Assembly: GCA_963739645.1 (NCBI GenBank)
Contig: CAVUBM010000061.1
Location: forward strand, 1-64,000
Source: JASHPR01 sp963739645
GTDB taxonomy: Bacteria > Actinomycetota > Actinomycetes > Streptosporangiales > Streptosporangiaceae
DNA: 64,000 bases
Reading direction: 5' to 3'
The position numbers and the translations under genes were made by a program. The notes under the pieces are model-generated. The model searched no databases, was not told the origin of the DNA, and saw only the letters and a list, made by a program, of their open reading frames with translations. The first letter of the stretch is position 1, and the number at the start of each line of letters is the position of its first letter. This document shows, in pieces, positions 42,897 through 52,557 of the stretch.

Positions 42897-45817
42897 GCGA
42901 GAGCAGGCGGCTGGGGCCGCAGCCCGGCGAGGTCATCGACCGCGCCACCGGGCTGACCTTCACCTGGAACGGGAAGCCGTTCTCCGGCTACGCGGGCGAC
43001 ACGATCATCTCGGCGCTCGCGGCCGCGGGCGAGCGCGTGTTCTCCCGGAGCATGAAGTACCACCGCCCCCGCGGCCTGCTCACCGCCGGGTTCCACGACC
43101 CGGGCTGCATGGTTCAGGTCGGCGACGAGCCCAACGTCAGGGGCGCTCACCGCCTGGTCACCGACGCGATGGTGGTGAGCTCGCAGAACGTCTGGCCGTC
43201 GCTGCGCTTCGACGTCAAGGGCGCGAACCGGTTCGCGGGCCAGTTCCTGACCGCCGGTTTCTACTACAAGACGTTCATGAAGCCGCAGGCGCTGTGGCCG
43301 GCCTACGAGAGCGTGCTGCGCCGGTTCGTGAACGGCGGCTCGGTCTCGCCGGACACCCCGCACATCCTGCCGGAGAAGCGGTACGCCCATCCGGACGTGC
43401 TGATCGCGGGCGGCGGGCCCGCGGGCATGGCCGCGGCGGTCGCGGCCGCGCGGGCCGGCGCCTCCGTGCTGCTGGTGGAGGAGGAGCACCGGCTCGGCGG
43501 TCACCTGCGCTGGGGCGGCGAGGCCGATCTCGCGGCCCTGGCCGACCTGGCCGGGCAGGTGGCGGCCGAGCCCGGCATCGAGGTGCTCACCGACTCGGTG
43601 GTGCTCGGCCGCTACGACGGCAACTGGATCGCGGTGCTGGAGCGCTCCCCGGCCGGGCCCATGCCCGGAGCCGCGGCCGAGCGGCTGATCAAGGTCCGGG
43701 CCAAGTCGCTCGTGGTGGCGCCCGGTCTCATCGAGCGGCCGTACGTGATCCAGGGCAACGACCTGCCCGGGGTGATGGTGTCCACCGCGGTGCGGCGGCT
43801 GATCAACCTCTACGCGGTCCGGCCCGGCGAGCGCGCGGTGGTGCTGACCGCCAACGCCGAGGGCGACGCCGCGGTCGCCGACCTGAAGCGGGCCGGGGTC
43901 GAGGTGGCCCGGGTGGAGGATGCCCGCCTCGGCGGCGACGTCCTGGCGGTCAGGGGCCGCGGCGGCGTGCGCGCGGTCACGGTCGCCGACGGCACCACGA
44001 TCGGCTGCGACCTGCTGGTCACCGCGGTCGGCTGGACCGCGCCGACCTCGCTGCTCAACATGGCGGGCAACCGGCCGGTCTACGACCCGCGGTCGGCCAG
44101 GTTCTTCCCTGACCTGGCCCAGCTTCCCTCCGATGTGCTCGTCACCGGCGGCATCGCGGGCGACGGCAGCCTGGAGGAGCTCACCGGCCACGCCACGGCC
44201 ACCGGCGCCGAAGCCGCGCGCCGCGCGGCCGCCGTCGCCCGCGCCCGAGCGCTCGCCGCTCCCACTGTGCTAGCCCGGGGGGACACTGTGCTCCCTGGGG
44301 ACACCCCAGACCCCGATGGCCCGGAGCCCCCCGCTCGGCGGCAAGCCGGCCGTCGCGGCTGGCACAATTCCTGAGCTTCCTGTGGATCCGCACCCGGAGC
44401 TGTTCATCGGCAAGACGCACGGGATCGTCGACTTCAGCGAGGACGTGTCGTCCAAGGACCTGGTGGGGGCGGTCGCCGAGGGCTTCGACTCGGCCGAACT
44501 GGCCAAGCGGTTCACCACCGCGACCATGGGGCCGCTGCAGGGCAAGCTGGAGACCGTCAACACGGTCGCGGTCGTGGCCCGCGCCACCGGCCGCTCGATC
44601 GCCGAAACCGGCACCACGACCTGGCGCCCGCCGTACGTCCCGGTCACGCTCGGCGCCCTGGCCGGGCAGGCGTTCGAGCCGGTGCGCTACTCGCCGATGC
44701 AGCCCTGGCACGAGGCGCACGGCGCCGTCCCGCTGATCGCGGGGGCCTGGATCAGGCCGGACCGGTACGGCGACGCCGCCGCCGAGGTCCGCAACGTCAG
44801 GGAGAACGTCGGCATCATCGACGTCACCCCGATCGGCAAGCTGGACCTGCGCGGGCCCGACATACCGAATCTGCTCAACCTGCTCTACGTCAACAAGTGG
44901 TCCAAGCTGGGGATCGGCCGGGTCCGGTACGGCGTGATGTGCGCCGAGGACGGCGTGGTGCTGGACGACGGCGTGACCGGCCGGCTAGGCGACGAGCACT
45001 ACCTGATGAGCACCACCTCCTCGGGCGCCGCCACGATCTGGGAGTGGGTGGAGAACTGGCTGCAGACCGAGCACCCGGACTGGCGGGTGCACGTCACGCC
45101 GGTGACCACCGCCTACGCCAGCATGAACGTGGCCGGCCCAAGTCACGCCAGCTGCTTGAGCGGATCACCGAGGGCGTCGACCTGGATAACGAGGCCTTCC
45201 CCTACATGCACGTGCGCACCGGCACGATCGCCGGGGTGCCCGACAGCGTCCTGTGGCGGATCGGCTTCACCGGCGAGCTCAGCTACGAGCTGCACGTGCC
45301 CGCCAGCTACGGCCTGCACGTCTGGGAGACGCTCCTCGAACAGGGCGCCGACCTGGGCATCGCCGCGTTCGGCGTGGAGGCGCAGCGGATCCTGCGCCTG
45401 GAGAAGGGCCACTTCATCGTCGGCCAGGACACCGACGGCCTGACCCGGGCGTTCAGCGCGGGGCTGGACTGGGCGATCAAGCTGGACAAGGACGACTTCG
45501 CGGGCCAGCCGGAGCTGGCCTGGCAGCTCGAGGCCGGCGTCGCGCAGAAGCTGGTCGGGGTGCAGCCGGTGGACGGCTCGGTGGTCCCCGAGGAAGCCAG
45601 CCTGATCATGGACGGCACCGAGATCGCCGGGCGGATCACCTCCAGCCGGATGTCGCCCACGCTCGGCCGGTCGATCTGCCTGGCCCAGGTGGACGCGCAC
45701 CTGGCCGAGCCCGGCACCGTGCTCACCGTGCGGCTGCCCAGCGGCCGCCAGATCGAGGCCAGGGTCATGCCGCAGCATGCCCACGTCGACCCGGACGGGG
45801 GGCGGATGCGTGTCTGA
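42893..45817 (+). pseudogene. Sarcosine oxidase / N-methylglutamate dehydrogenase alpha-type subunit, two frameshifts and a repeat insertion
   Basis: The full-length product would have about 975 residues (SoxA/MgdC-like). Domains: a Fer2-like N-terminal fold (FTWNGKPFSGYAGDTIISAL), an NAD-binding domain (VLIAGGGPAGMAAAVAAA, near residue 170), and a GcvT/folate domain (THGIVDFSEDVSSKDL, then WIRPDRYGDAAAEVRNVREN and IGFTGELSYELHVPASYG). The first frame change lies in the linker near 44320-44370, where a dispersed REP-like repeat sits in the gene. The second is a lost C near 45139 in NVAGPKSRQLLERI. The shifts compensate. The GcvT domain indicates that the product formaldehyde is passed to tetrahydrofolate. 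Confidence 0.86.
44345..44365. repeat. REP-like core inside the alpha-subunit gene
   Basis: CCGGCCGTCGCGGCTGGCA and its flanks match the array unit at 12915-13034. It lies in the linker between the NAD domain and the GcvT domain of the oxidase alpha subunit, surrounded by a low-complexity stretch rich in GGGGAC and CCCC that codes for Pro/Arg/Gly-rich residues unlike the rest of the protein. Confidence 0.65.
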
Positions 45818-46481
45818 GGCCGGAGTGAAAGAACCGCTGGCTCGCAGCCCGATCGCGCCCCCCGGCCCGGTCACCGTGACCGACGGCTGGGAGGTCAGCG
45901 CCCGGCGCTCCAGCGCCGCGCTCACGATCACCGACTGCACGCCGCTGACCAAGATCCAGGTGCGTGCGCCCATCGACGGCCCGGCCGCGGCCGCGCTCGG
46001 CGTCCGGTTCGGCCGGGCGGCTCGGGACACGGCGGGCACGCTGGTCGTGGGCTCCGGGCCGGGGGAGTGGCTGCTGCTGGCCGCGCCCGGTCAGGATCTG
46101 GAGCGCACGGCCGCGGCGGATCCGTCGGCGAGCTGGGTCGATCTCACCCATGGCCGAGCGCTCATCAGGCTGAACGGAAATGCCGCGCCGACTCTGCTCG
46201 CCAAGGTCTGCGGTGTCGACCTGAGCGGCACGATCACCCCGGATGGGGCCGCGTTCCGGACGTCGGTCGCCGCGCTGGCCACCGACGTGATCCGCGACGA
46301 CCTGGTCAGTGCCGACGGGGCCACCCCGTCCTACCTGCTGCACTGCGAACGATCCTCCGGACAGTACCTCTTCGACGCCCTGGTCCGCGCGGGCGCCGAA
46401 TTCGGCATCGAAATTGACGGATTCCGGATGCCTGACGCCCTGCCCAGCCGCCCTGACCCCGAGAACCAGCAGTCCCTGTAA
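45810..46481 (+). CDS. Sarcosine oxidase / N-methylglutamate dehydrogenase gamma-type subunit
   Basis: A 223-residue SoxG-like subunit with SASWVDLTHGRALIRLNG near residue 110, KVCGVDLSG, and SYLLHCERSSGQYLFDALVR near the C-terminus. It is distantly related to the GcvT fold. The GTG at 45810 overlaps the alpha-subunit stop by 8 bp and follows a G-rich ribosome site. It is followed 13 bp later by the formate-THF ligase gene. Confidence 0.84.
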   Translation: MSEAGVKEPLARSPIAPPGPVTVTDGWEVSARRSSAALTITDCTPLTKIQVRAPIDGPAAAALGVRFGRAARDTAGTLVVGSGPGEWLLLAAPGQDLERTAAADPSASWVDLTHGRALIRLNGNAAPTLLAKVCGVDLSGTITPDGAAFRTSVAALATDVIRDDLVSADGATPSYLLHCERSSGQYLFDALVRAGAEFGIEIDGFRMPDALPSRPDPENQQSL

Positions 46482-46494
46482 GGAGTACAGAGCC

Positions 46495-48192
46495 ATGTCG
46501 TTCCCCACCGACCTGGAGATCGCCCGCAACGCGCAGCTCAAGCCCATCGACGACATCGCCAGCGAGATCGGCCTGGGCATGCACCTGCTGGAGCCCTACG
46601 GCGAGCAGGTCGCGAAGATCAAGCTGTCCGCGATCGAGGAGCTCGCGGACCGGCCCAAGGCCAAGTACGTGGTGGTCACGGCGGTCACCCCGACGCCGCT
46701 GGGCGAGGGCAAGACCACCACGACCGTCGGTCTCGGGCAGGCCCTGAAGCACATCGGCAAGCGGGCCACGATCGCGATCCGGCAGCCGTCGATGGGGCCG
46801 ACGTTCGGGATCAAGGGCGGCGCCGCGGGCGGCGGGTACAGCCAGGTCGTCCCGATGGAGATCCTCAACCTGCACCTGACCGGGGACATGCACGCGGTGA
46901 CCGCGGCGCATAACCTGCTCTCCGCGATGCTCGACAACCACCTGTACCAGGGCAACAAGCTCGGGCTCGACATGAACGAGATCACCTGGCGGCGGGTGCT
47001 CGACGTCAACGACCGGGCGCTGCGCAACATCGTGATCGGGCTCGGCCCGAAGGCCGACGGCGTGACCCGGCAGACCGGGTTCGACATCACCGCCGCGTCT
47101 GAGCTGATGGCCACGCTCGCGCTGACCACGTCCCTGGCGGACCTGCGGAAGCGGCTCGGCCGGATCGTGGTCGGCTACACCCCCGATGGCACCCCGGTGA
47201 CCGCCGAGCAGCTCGAGGCGGCCGGGTCGATGGCCGTGATCCTGCGCGACGCGATCAAGCCCAACCTGCTGCAGACCCTGGAGAACACGCCGGTGCTCGT
47301 GCACACCGGGCCGTTCGGCAACATCGCCACCGGCAACTCCTCGGTCGTGGCCGACCTGATCGGCATCCACACCGGCGACTTCCTGGTCACCGAGGCCGGG
47401 TTCGGCGCCGACATGGGCGCCGAGCGGTTCTTCAACATCAAGTGCCGCAACTCCGGGCTGATCCCTGACGCCGCGGTCGTCGTGGCCACGGTGCGGGCGC
47501 TCAAGGCGCACTCGGGCAAGTACAAGATCGTCGCCGGCCGCCCGCTGCCGGAGGATCTGCTGGCCGAGAACCCCGACGACGTGCTGGCCGGCGCGGATAA
47601 CCTGCGCAAGCAGCTGGAGAACGTCCGGCTGCACGGCGTGCCGCCGGTCGTCTCCATCGGCACGTTCCCGACCGACCACCCGAGCGAGTACGACGCGATC
47701 CGGCAGGTGGCGGACGAGATGGGGGTCCGGTGCGCGGTGTCCAGCCACTTCGACCACGGCGGCCGGGGCGCCACCGAGCTGGCCGAGGCCGTGGCGGAGG
47801 CCGCCGAGGAGCCGAACGAGTTCCGGATGCTGTACCTGGACCAGGCGAGCCTGCGGCAGAAGATCGAGACCGTGGCCACCAAGGTCTACGGCGCGGCCGG
47901 GGTGAGCTACACCCCGCAGGCCTCCAAGCAGCTGGACAACTACGAGCGGAACGGGTTCGGCCGGCTCCCGGTCTGCATCGCCAAGACGCACCTGTCGATC
48001 TCGTCCGACCCGTCGCTCAAGGGGGCGCCGACCGGCTGGACCCTCCCGGTCCGGGAGGTCCGCGCCTCGGTCGGCGCGGGGTTCGTGTACCCGATCTGCG
48101 GGGAAATGCGCACCATGCCGGGCCTCTCGTCCAGCCCGGCCGCGGCCCGGATCGACATCGACGAAGACGGCGAGATCGTGGGTCTGTCGTGA
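46495..48192 (+). CDS. fhs: Formate-tetrahydrofolate ligase
   Basis: A 565-residue enzyme making 10-formyl-THF from formate, THF and ATP. P-loop: TPTPLGEGKTTTTVGLGQAL near residue 65; RQPSMGPTFGIKGGAAGGGY and NIKCRNSGLIPDAAVVVATV are family hallmarks, and the full length is present. AAGGAG precedes the ATG by about 9 bases. Being directly after the four oxidase subunits it probably works with them, recycling formate or running in reverse to release formate and ATP when methyl groups are oxidised. Confidence 0.95.
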   Translation: MSFPTDLEIARNAQLKPIDDIASEIGLGMHLLEPYGEQVAKIKLSAIEELADRPKAKYVVVTAVTPTPLGEGKTTTTVGLGQALKHIGKRATIAIRQPSMGPTFGIKGGAAGGGYSQVVPMEILNLHLTGDMHAVTAAHNLLSAMLDNHLYQGNKLGLDMNEITWRRVLDVNDRALRNIVIGLGPKADGVTRQTGFDITAASELMATLALTTSLADLRKRLGRIVVGYTPDGTPVTAEQLEAAGSMAVILRDAIKPNLLQTLENTPVLVHTGPFGNIATGNSSVVADLIGIHTGDFLVTEAGFGADMGAERFFNIKCRNSGLIPDAAVVVATVRALKAHSGKYKIVAGRPLPEDLLAENPDDVLAGADNLRKQLENVRLHGVPPVVSIGTFPTDHPSEYDAIRQVADEMGVRCAVSSHFDHGGRGATELAEAVAEAAEEPNEFRMLYLDQASLRQKIETVATKVYGAAGVSYTPQASKQLDNYERNGFGRLPVCIAKTHLSISSDPSLKGAPTGWTLPVREVRASVGAGFVYPICGEMRTMPGLSSSPAAARIDIDEDGEIVGLS

Positions 48193-48297
48193 GGCATTCA
48201 CGACCGGACTCCACTGGCGCACCGTCGCGAGCTGGGCGGATGATGATTTCAGCGGCCGAGGACGAATCCGAGGAGCCGATCGCGAGGTGACCTGACG

Positions 48298-50679
48298 GTG
48301 ACGGTATCTGCAGAGCGCCCCCGGCTCGTTCTGCCCGGCCTCATCCCGGCCGACCCGCGGCTCGAGCGCTACCGGGTGCATCCCGGTGCCGTCACCGCCG
48401 TGGAGCTGGACGCCGGGGACGAGCTCACGGTCATCGACGTGGAAGGGCGCCAGCGCGGGGAGCTGACCGTGCTCGCCCGGGGTGCCGAGGACTTCGCCGC
48501 GCTGGGCACGTCGCCGGATGCCGAGGCAACCGTGCTCCGGGCGCTGGCCTCCGGCAACGGAGCGGGCGCGCCGCCCGCTGACGCCGCACTGGCCACGCTG
48601 GTCACCGGGGCGGACGTGACCGCCGCGCTCGCGGCGCGGGGTCTCGACCCAGCGGCAGCGCGGGCGGTGGGCCTGTTCGGCGAGTGGTCGCCGGCCGGGG
48701 AGACCGCCGTGTTCGTGGCCGGCCAGCCGGTCACCGCGGTGGTGGCCGCCCCCGGTGGGCTGATGGCCGTGGACGCGGACAACCCGCCGTCCGACCTGGT
48801 GCTCGAGGTCCGGCGGACGCAGCCCCGGGCGCCGGGCGAGCCCCAGCTGCCGCCCCCGCTGGCCGACCCCGTGCTCGACCTGCGGGTGGATTCCGCGACC
48901 GCGCTCGCGTACCTCGTCGAGGCCGGGCAGTTTATCCAGGTCATCGACGTCGAGGGCCGCCAGTGCTCGGACTTCCTGGCGTTCGACTCCCGCCGGCTCG
49001 ACGACGGCGTGGAGCGGGGCCTGGACGCGACCACCACCCGCAACCTGATGGGCAACGCGTACCCGCAGCCGGGGCTGTCCGGGAAGTTCTTCGACCAGGA
49101 CATGCGCCCGCTGGTCGAGGTGGTGCGCGACACCGTGGGCCGCCACGACACGTTCGCGCTGGCCTGCAACGCCAAGTACTACGAGGACCAGGGCTACCCG
49201 GGCCACGTGAACTGCACCGACAACTTCAACGGGCAGCTCGGGCGGTTCGGCATCGCGGCCCGGCGCGGCTGGCCCGCGCTGAACTTCTTCTACAACACGT
49301 TCTTCAGCGAGACCAACCAGCTGCTGTTCGACGAGCCGTGGTCCAGGCCAGGCGACTACGTGCTGCTGCGGGCCATGACCGACGTGCTCTGCGCGTCCTC
49401 GGCCTGCCCGGACGACATCGACCCCGCCAACGCCTGGAACCCCACCGACATCCATGTCCGCGTCTACCCGGCCGAGCGGAGGTTCTCCATGGCGATCGCG
49501 CACCGCGTCACCCCGGATGCCGAGCCGAAGCTGACCCGCGAGACTGCGTTCCAGCCCCGCTGGTCCACGCTGACCCGGCGCACCACCGAGTACCGGGGCT
49601 ACTGGCTGCCGACCAGCTTCGACAACCACGGCGCGGTCGACGAGTACTGGGCCTGCCGCGAGGGCGCTGTGGTCATGGACCTGTCCCCACTGCGCAAGTT
49701 CGAGGTGGTGGGCCCGGACTCCGAGACGCTGCTGCAGGCCGCGGTCACCCGCAACATCAGGAAGCTGGCCGACGGCCAGGTCGTCTACACCGCGGTGTGC
49801 AACGAGACCGGCGGCATGCTGGACGACGCCACGGTGTTCCGGCTGGGCGCGGACCGGTTCCGGTTCGTGGGCGGCGACGAGCACGACGGGATCTGGTTGC
49901 GCCAGCAGGCCGAGCGGCTGGGCCTGGATCAGGTCTGGGTCAAGCACTCCACCGATCACCTGCACAACATCGCGGTCCAGGGACCGAAATCGCGCGACCT
50001 GCTGAGCGACCTGATCTGGACCCCGCCGACGCAGCCCGCGTTCGGGGACCTGGGCTGGTTCCGGTTCGCGATCGCCCGCATCGGCGGCCCGCACGGCCTG
50101 CCGCTGATCGTGTCCCGCACCGGGTACACCGGCGAGCTCGGCTACGAGCTGTGGTGCCACCCGGACGACGCCGTGGCACTGTGGGACGCGGTGTGGGAGG
50201 CGGGGCAGCCGCACGACCTGACGCCGCTCGGCCTGGACGCGCTGGACATGCTCAGGATCGAGTCCGGCCTGATCTTCGCGGGCTACGAGTTCGACGACCA
50301 GGTCGACCCGTACGAGGCGGGCATCGGGTTCACCGTGCCGCTGAAGACCAAGGAAGACGACTTCGTCGGGCGCGCCGCGCTGGAGCGCCGCAAGGCCTCG
50401 CCGCAGCGCACGCTCGTGGGCCTGGAGCTGGACGGCAACGAGACCGCGGGCCACGGCGACTGCGTGCACCTGGGCCGGTCCCAGGTCGGCGTGATCACCA
50501 GCGGCACCCGGTCGCCGATCCTGCGCAAGAACATCGCGCTGTGCCGGATGGCCATCGAGTACTCGGAGATCGGCACCGAGGTCGAGGTCGGCAAGCTGGA
50601 CGGGCACCGCAAGCGGATCCCGGCCCAGGTGGTCAGGTTCCCGTTCTACGACCCCGACAAGACCCGCCCCCGTTCCTGA
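48298..50679 (+). CDS. DUF1989-DUF1989-GcvT fusion protein (folate-dependent demethylase-like)
   Basis: A 793-residue protein. Residues about 15-190 and 200-400 look like two DUF1989 (urea carboxylase-associated) domains: DELTVIDVEGRQRGELTVLA and QFIQVIDVEGRQCSDFLAFD align directly. Only the second has the cysteine-rich segment CTDNFNG...CASSACPDDIDPAN. Residues 420-790 are a GcvT aminomethyltransferase domain (VFRLGADRFRFVGGDEHDG, SRTGYTGELGYELWCHPDD, GLIFAGYEFDDQVDPYEAG). GcvT domains move a C1 unit to tetrahydrofolate. With the oxidase and fhs just upstream on the same strand it is likely another demethylation step. The substrate is unknown. Confidence 0.85.
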   Translation: MTVSAERPRLVLPGLIPADPRLERYRVHPGAVTAVELDAGDELTVIDVEGRQRGELTVLARGAEDFAALGTSPDAEATVLRALASGNGAGAPPADAALATLVTGADVTAALAARGLDPAAARAVGLFGEWSPAGETAVFVAGQPVTAVVAAPGGLMAVDADNPPSDLVLEVRRTQPRAPGEPQLPPPLADPVLDLRVDSATALAYLVEAGQFIQVIDVEGRQCSDFLAFDSRRLDDGVERGLDATTTRNLMGNAYPQPGLSGKFFDQDMRPLVEVVRDTVGRHDTFALACNAKYYEDQGYPGHVNCTDNFNGQLGRFGIAARRGWPALNFFYNTFFSETNQLLFDEPWSRPGDYVLLRAMTDVLCASSACPDDIDPANAWNPTDIHVRVYPAERRFSMAIAHRVTPDAEPKLTRETAFQPRWSTLTRRTTEYRGYWLPTSFDNHGAVDEYWACREGAVVMDLSPLRKFEVVGPDSETLLQAAVTRNIRKLADGQVVYTAVCNETGGMLDDATVFRLGADRFRFVGGDEHDGIWLRQQAERLGLDQVWVKHSTDHLHNIAVQGPKSRDLLSDLIWTPPTQPAFGDLGWFRFAIARIGGPHGLPLIVSRTGYTGELGYELWCHPDDAVALWDAVWEAGQPHDLTPLGLDALDMLRIESGLIFAGYEFDDQVDPYEAGIGFTVPLKTKEDDFVGRAALERRKASPQRTLVGLELDGNETAGHGDCVHLGRSQVGVITSGTRSPILRKNIALCRMAIEYSEIGTEVEVGKLDGHRKRIPAQVVRFPFYDPDKTRPRS

Positions 50680-50783
50680 GGCGCTCGGCTCACCTCGACG
50701 TTTACCGGGCTCCCGCGCGGCCCGCGCCCGTGTCGGCCGGGCGATCAGCCGACACGTGAAGAGCGCGAGCTCCCCGCGACCCA

Positions 50784-50812
50784 TTGCTTATGGGCCCATC
50801 TGGATCTATTGT
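50784..50812 (+). promoter_or_regulatory. Promoter of the galactanase gene
   Basis: TTGCTT (50784-50789) and TATTGT (50807-50812) are separated by exactly 17 bp. Transcription would start near 50819, just before the LacI-type operator at 50830, a classic repressor position. Confidence 0.6.
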
Positions 50813-50829
50813 CCGTGCTGATCCCGGAA

Positions 50830-50843
50830 TGTGAGCGCTAACA
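50830..50843. promoter_or_regulatory. LacI-type operator at the galactanase gene
   Basis: TGTGAGCGCTAACA is the exact reverse complement of the operator upstream of the arabinose importer (16440-16453) and differs by one base from the araB palindrome. It lies between the promoter and the ribosome site GAGGGAG (50848-50854) of the gene at 50861. Confidence 0.75.
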
Positions 50844-50860
50844 ATCCCGAGGGAGACGCC

Positions 50861-52557
50861 ATGGACCCGCGCCTTTCATTAGTCCGCCGGCTCAGCGCAG
50901 CCCGCCGGCTCACCGCCCGCCGACTGGCCATCACCGCCGCCCCCGTCGTTCTGGTCGTGCCGCTGCTGGCCGGCCTGGCGAACCACACGTCCAGCACGGC
51001 GGGTGCCGCCGGCGTGGCCGCGTCCACCGGCACCTCGGCCCCCGCGGTCAACTGGGCCCTGTCCGGCCAGGCCAGCGCGACCTCATCGGGCGCGAGCACC
51101 CCCGCATCTGCCGCCATCGACGGCGACGCGGGCACCGACTGGTGCCCCTCGGACTGGACCGGCAGCCTCGTGATCGACCTGGGCCAGGTCCGCTCCCTCA
51201 GCGACCTGGGCCTCACGCTGGACGCGACCAGCCCGTCGGCGGACGCCACCATCCAGGTGGCCAGCACCGCCGGTGACTGGCAGGCCGTGCCGGCCGCCCG
51301 CAACATCGCGCTGGACCCGGGGAACCCGATGTACGTGCCGCTGCCGCGCGGCACCCAGGCGCGGTACGCGCAGCTGACCGTCTTCAGCGGCACCGGCGCC
51401 CCGGTGTGCGTGGGGGAGTTCCGCACGTTCGGGCCCGATCCGGCCGCGGCCGGCCTGGACCTCGGCGCCGACCTTTCGTTCACCCCGCAGGAACTCGCCG
51501 CGGGCGCGACCTTCACCGACCGGGGCCGGCGGCCAGCCCGGTCACCATCATGCGCAACAACGGCGCGAACTACGTGCGGATGCGGCTGTGGGTCGACCCG
51601 CCACCCGGCTACAGCAACCTGGCCAGTGACCTGGCCCTGGCCCGCGCCGTCCACGCCGCTGGCATGAAGATCTACCTCGACATCATGTACTCCGACTTCT
51701 GGGCCGATCCGCAGCACCAGGACATCCCGGCATCCTGGCAGGGCCAGGACCTCGCCCAGCTCACCGCGACCGTGCAGTCCTACACCCAGCAGGTGATCTC
51801 CTCGTTCGCCCGTCAGGGCACTCCGGTCGGCATGGTCTCCATCGGGAACGAGATACGTAATGGCATCTTGTGGCCTATTGGTGAGGTCGACCCGAGCACT
51901 GGCGCGGGCTACGACAACCTGGCCACCCTGCTCAAGGCCGGCGTGGCCGGGGCCAGGGCCGGGAACCCGCCCGGGCACCAACTGCTGATCATGATGCATT
52001 ACGACCAGGGCGGCAACAATCAGCTGAGCCAGGCGTTCTTCCAGAACCTGGTGTCGCGCGGCGTGCCGTTCGACGTGATCGGGCTGTCGTACTACCCGTT
52101 CTTCCACGGGGCGATCTCGGCCATGCGCCAGAACGTCGACGCCCTCGCCACGCAGTTCCACAAGCGGATTGTGATCGCGGAGACTCAGTATCCGTGGACG
52201 CTGGCCAACGGGAACAGCGCGGTGGGTGACAGCACGGGTGACTTCGTCTGGCAGACCAGCCAGCTCTCGCCCGGTTACCCGGCCAGCCCGGGCGGTCAGC
52301 TCTCGTTCGTCACCGACGAGCTGTCCATCCTGGCCCAGGTGCCCGACGGGCTCGGCGCCGGGCTGTTCTACTGGGCGCCGGAGTGGATTCCCGGCGTGGG
52401 CTGGGAGCCGGGGACCGGTGTGGGATCGCCGAACGTCAACCTGACCCTGTTCAACTTCCAGGGCACGGCGCTGCCGTCGATCGGCATCTTCAGGAACCCG
52501 GCCGCCGTGTGCCAGAGCTACGACCCGTTCGACGTCCCCTGCGTGATCGGAGGCTGA
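50861..52557 (+). pseudogene. Secreted arabinogalactan endo-beta-1,4-galactanase (GH53) with carbohydrate-binding domain, frameshifted
   Basis: An Arg-rich signal peptide (residues 1-45, hydrophobic VVLVVPLLAGLA) is followed by an F5/8-type (discoidin/CBM32-like) domain at about 60-200 (ASAAIDGDAGTDWCPSDWTG) and a GH53 barrel. Catalytic glutamates lie in VSIGNEIRNGILWP and in IVIAETQYPWTLANGN. One indel near 51525-51535 shifts the frame between the two domains (FTDRGR, then AASPVTIMRNNGANYVRMRL). The joined protein has about 565 residues. It would release galacto-oligosaccharides from plant type I arabinogalactan. The operator places it under the arabinose regulator. It is convergent with the DUF2079 gene and overlaps it by 68 bp. 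Confidence 0.87.

Noticed and set aside
48193..48297. Small peptide gene (MMISAAEDESEEPIAR) between fhs and the GcvT fusion gene
   Set aside because: Sixteen codons without a good ribosome site; more likely a spacer or leader of the downstream gene.
46306..50784. Open frame of about 1490 codons on the minus strand
   Set aside because: It is antisense to the gamma subunit, fhs and the DUF1989-GcvT gene, all with clear family motifs. In 72% GC DNA stop codons are rare in the opposite frame, so this is a shadow.
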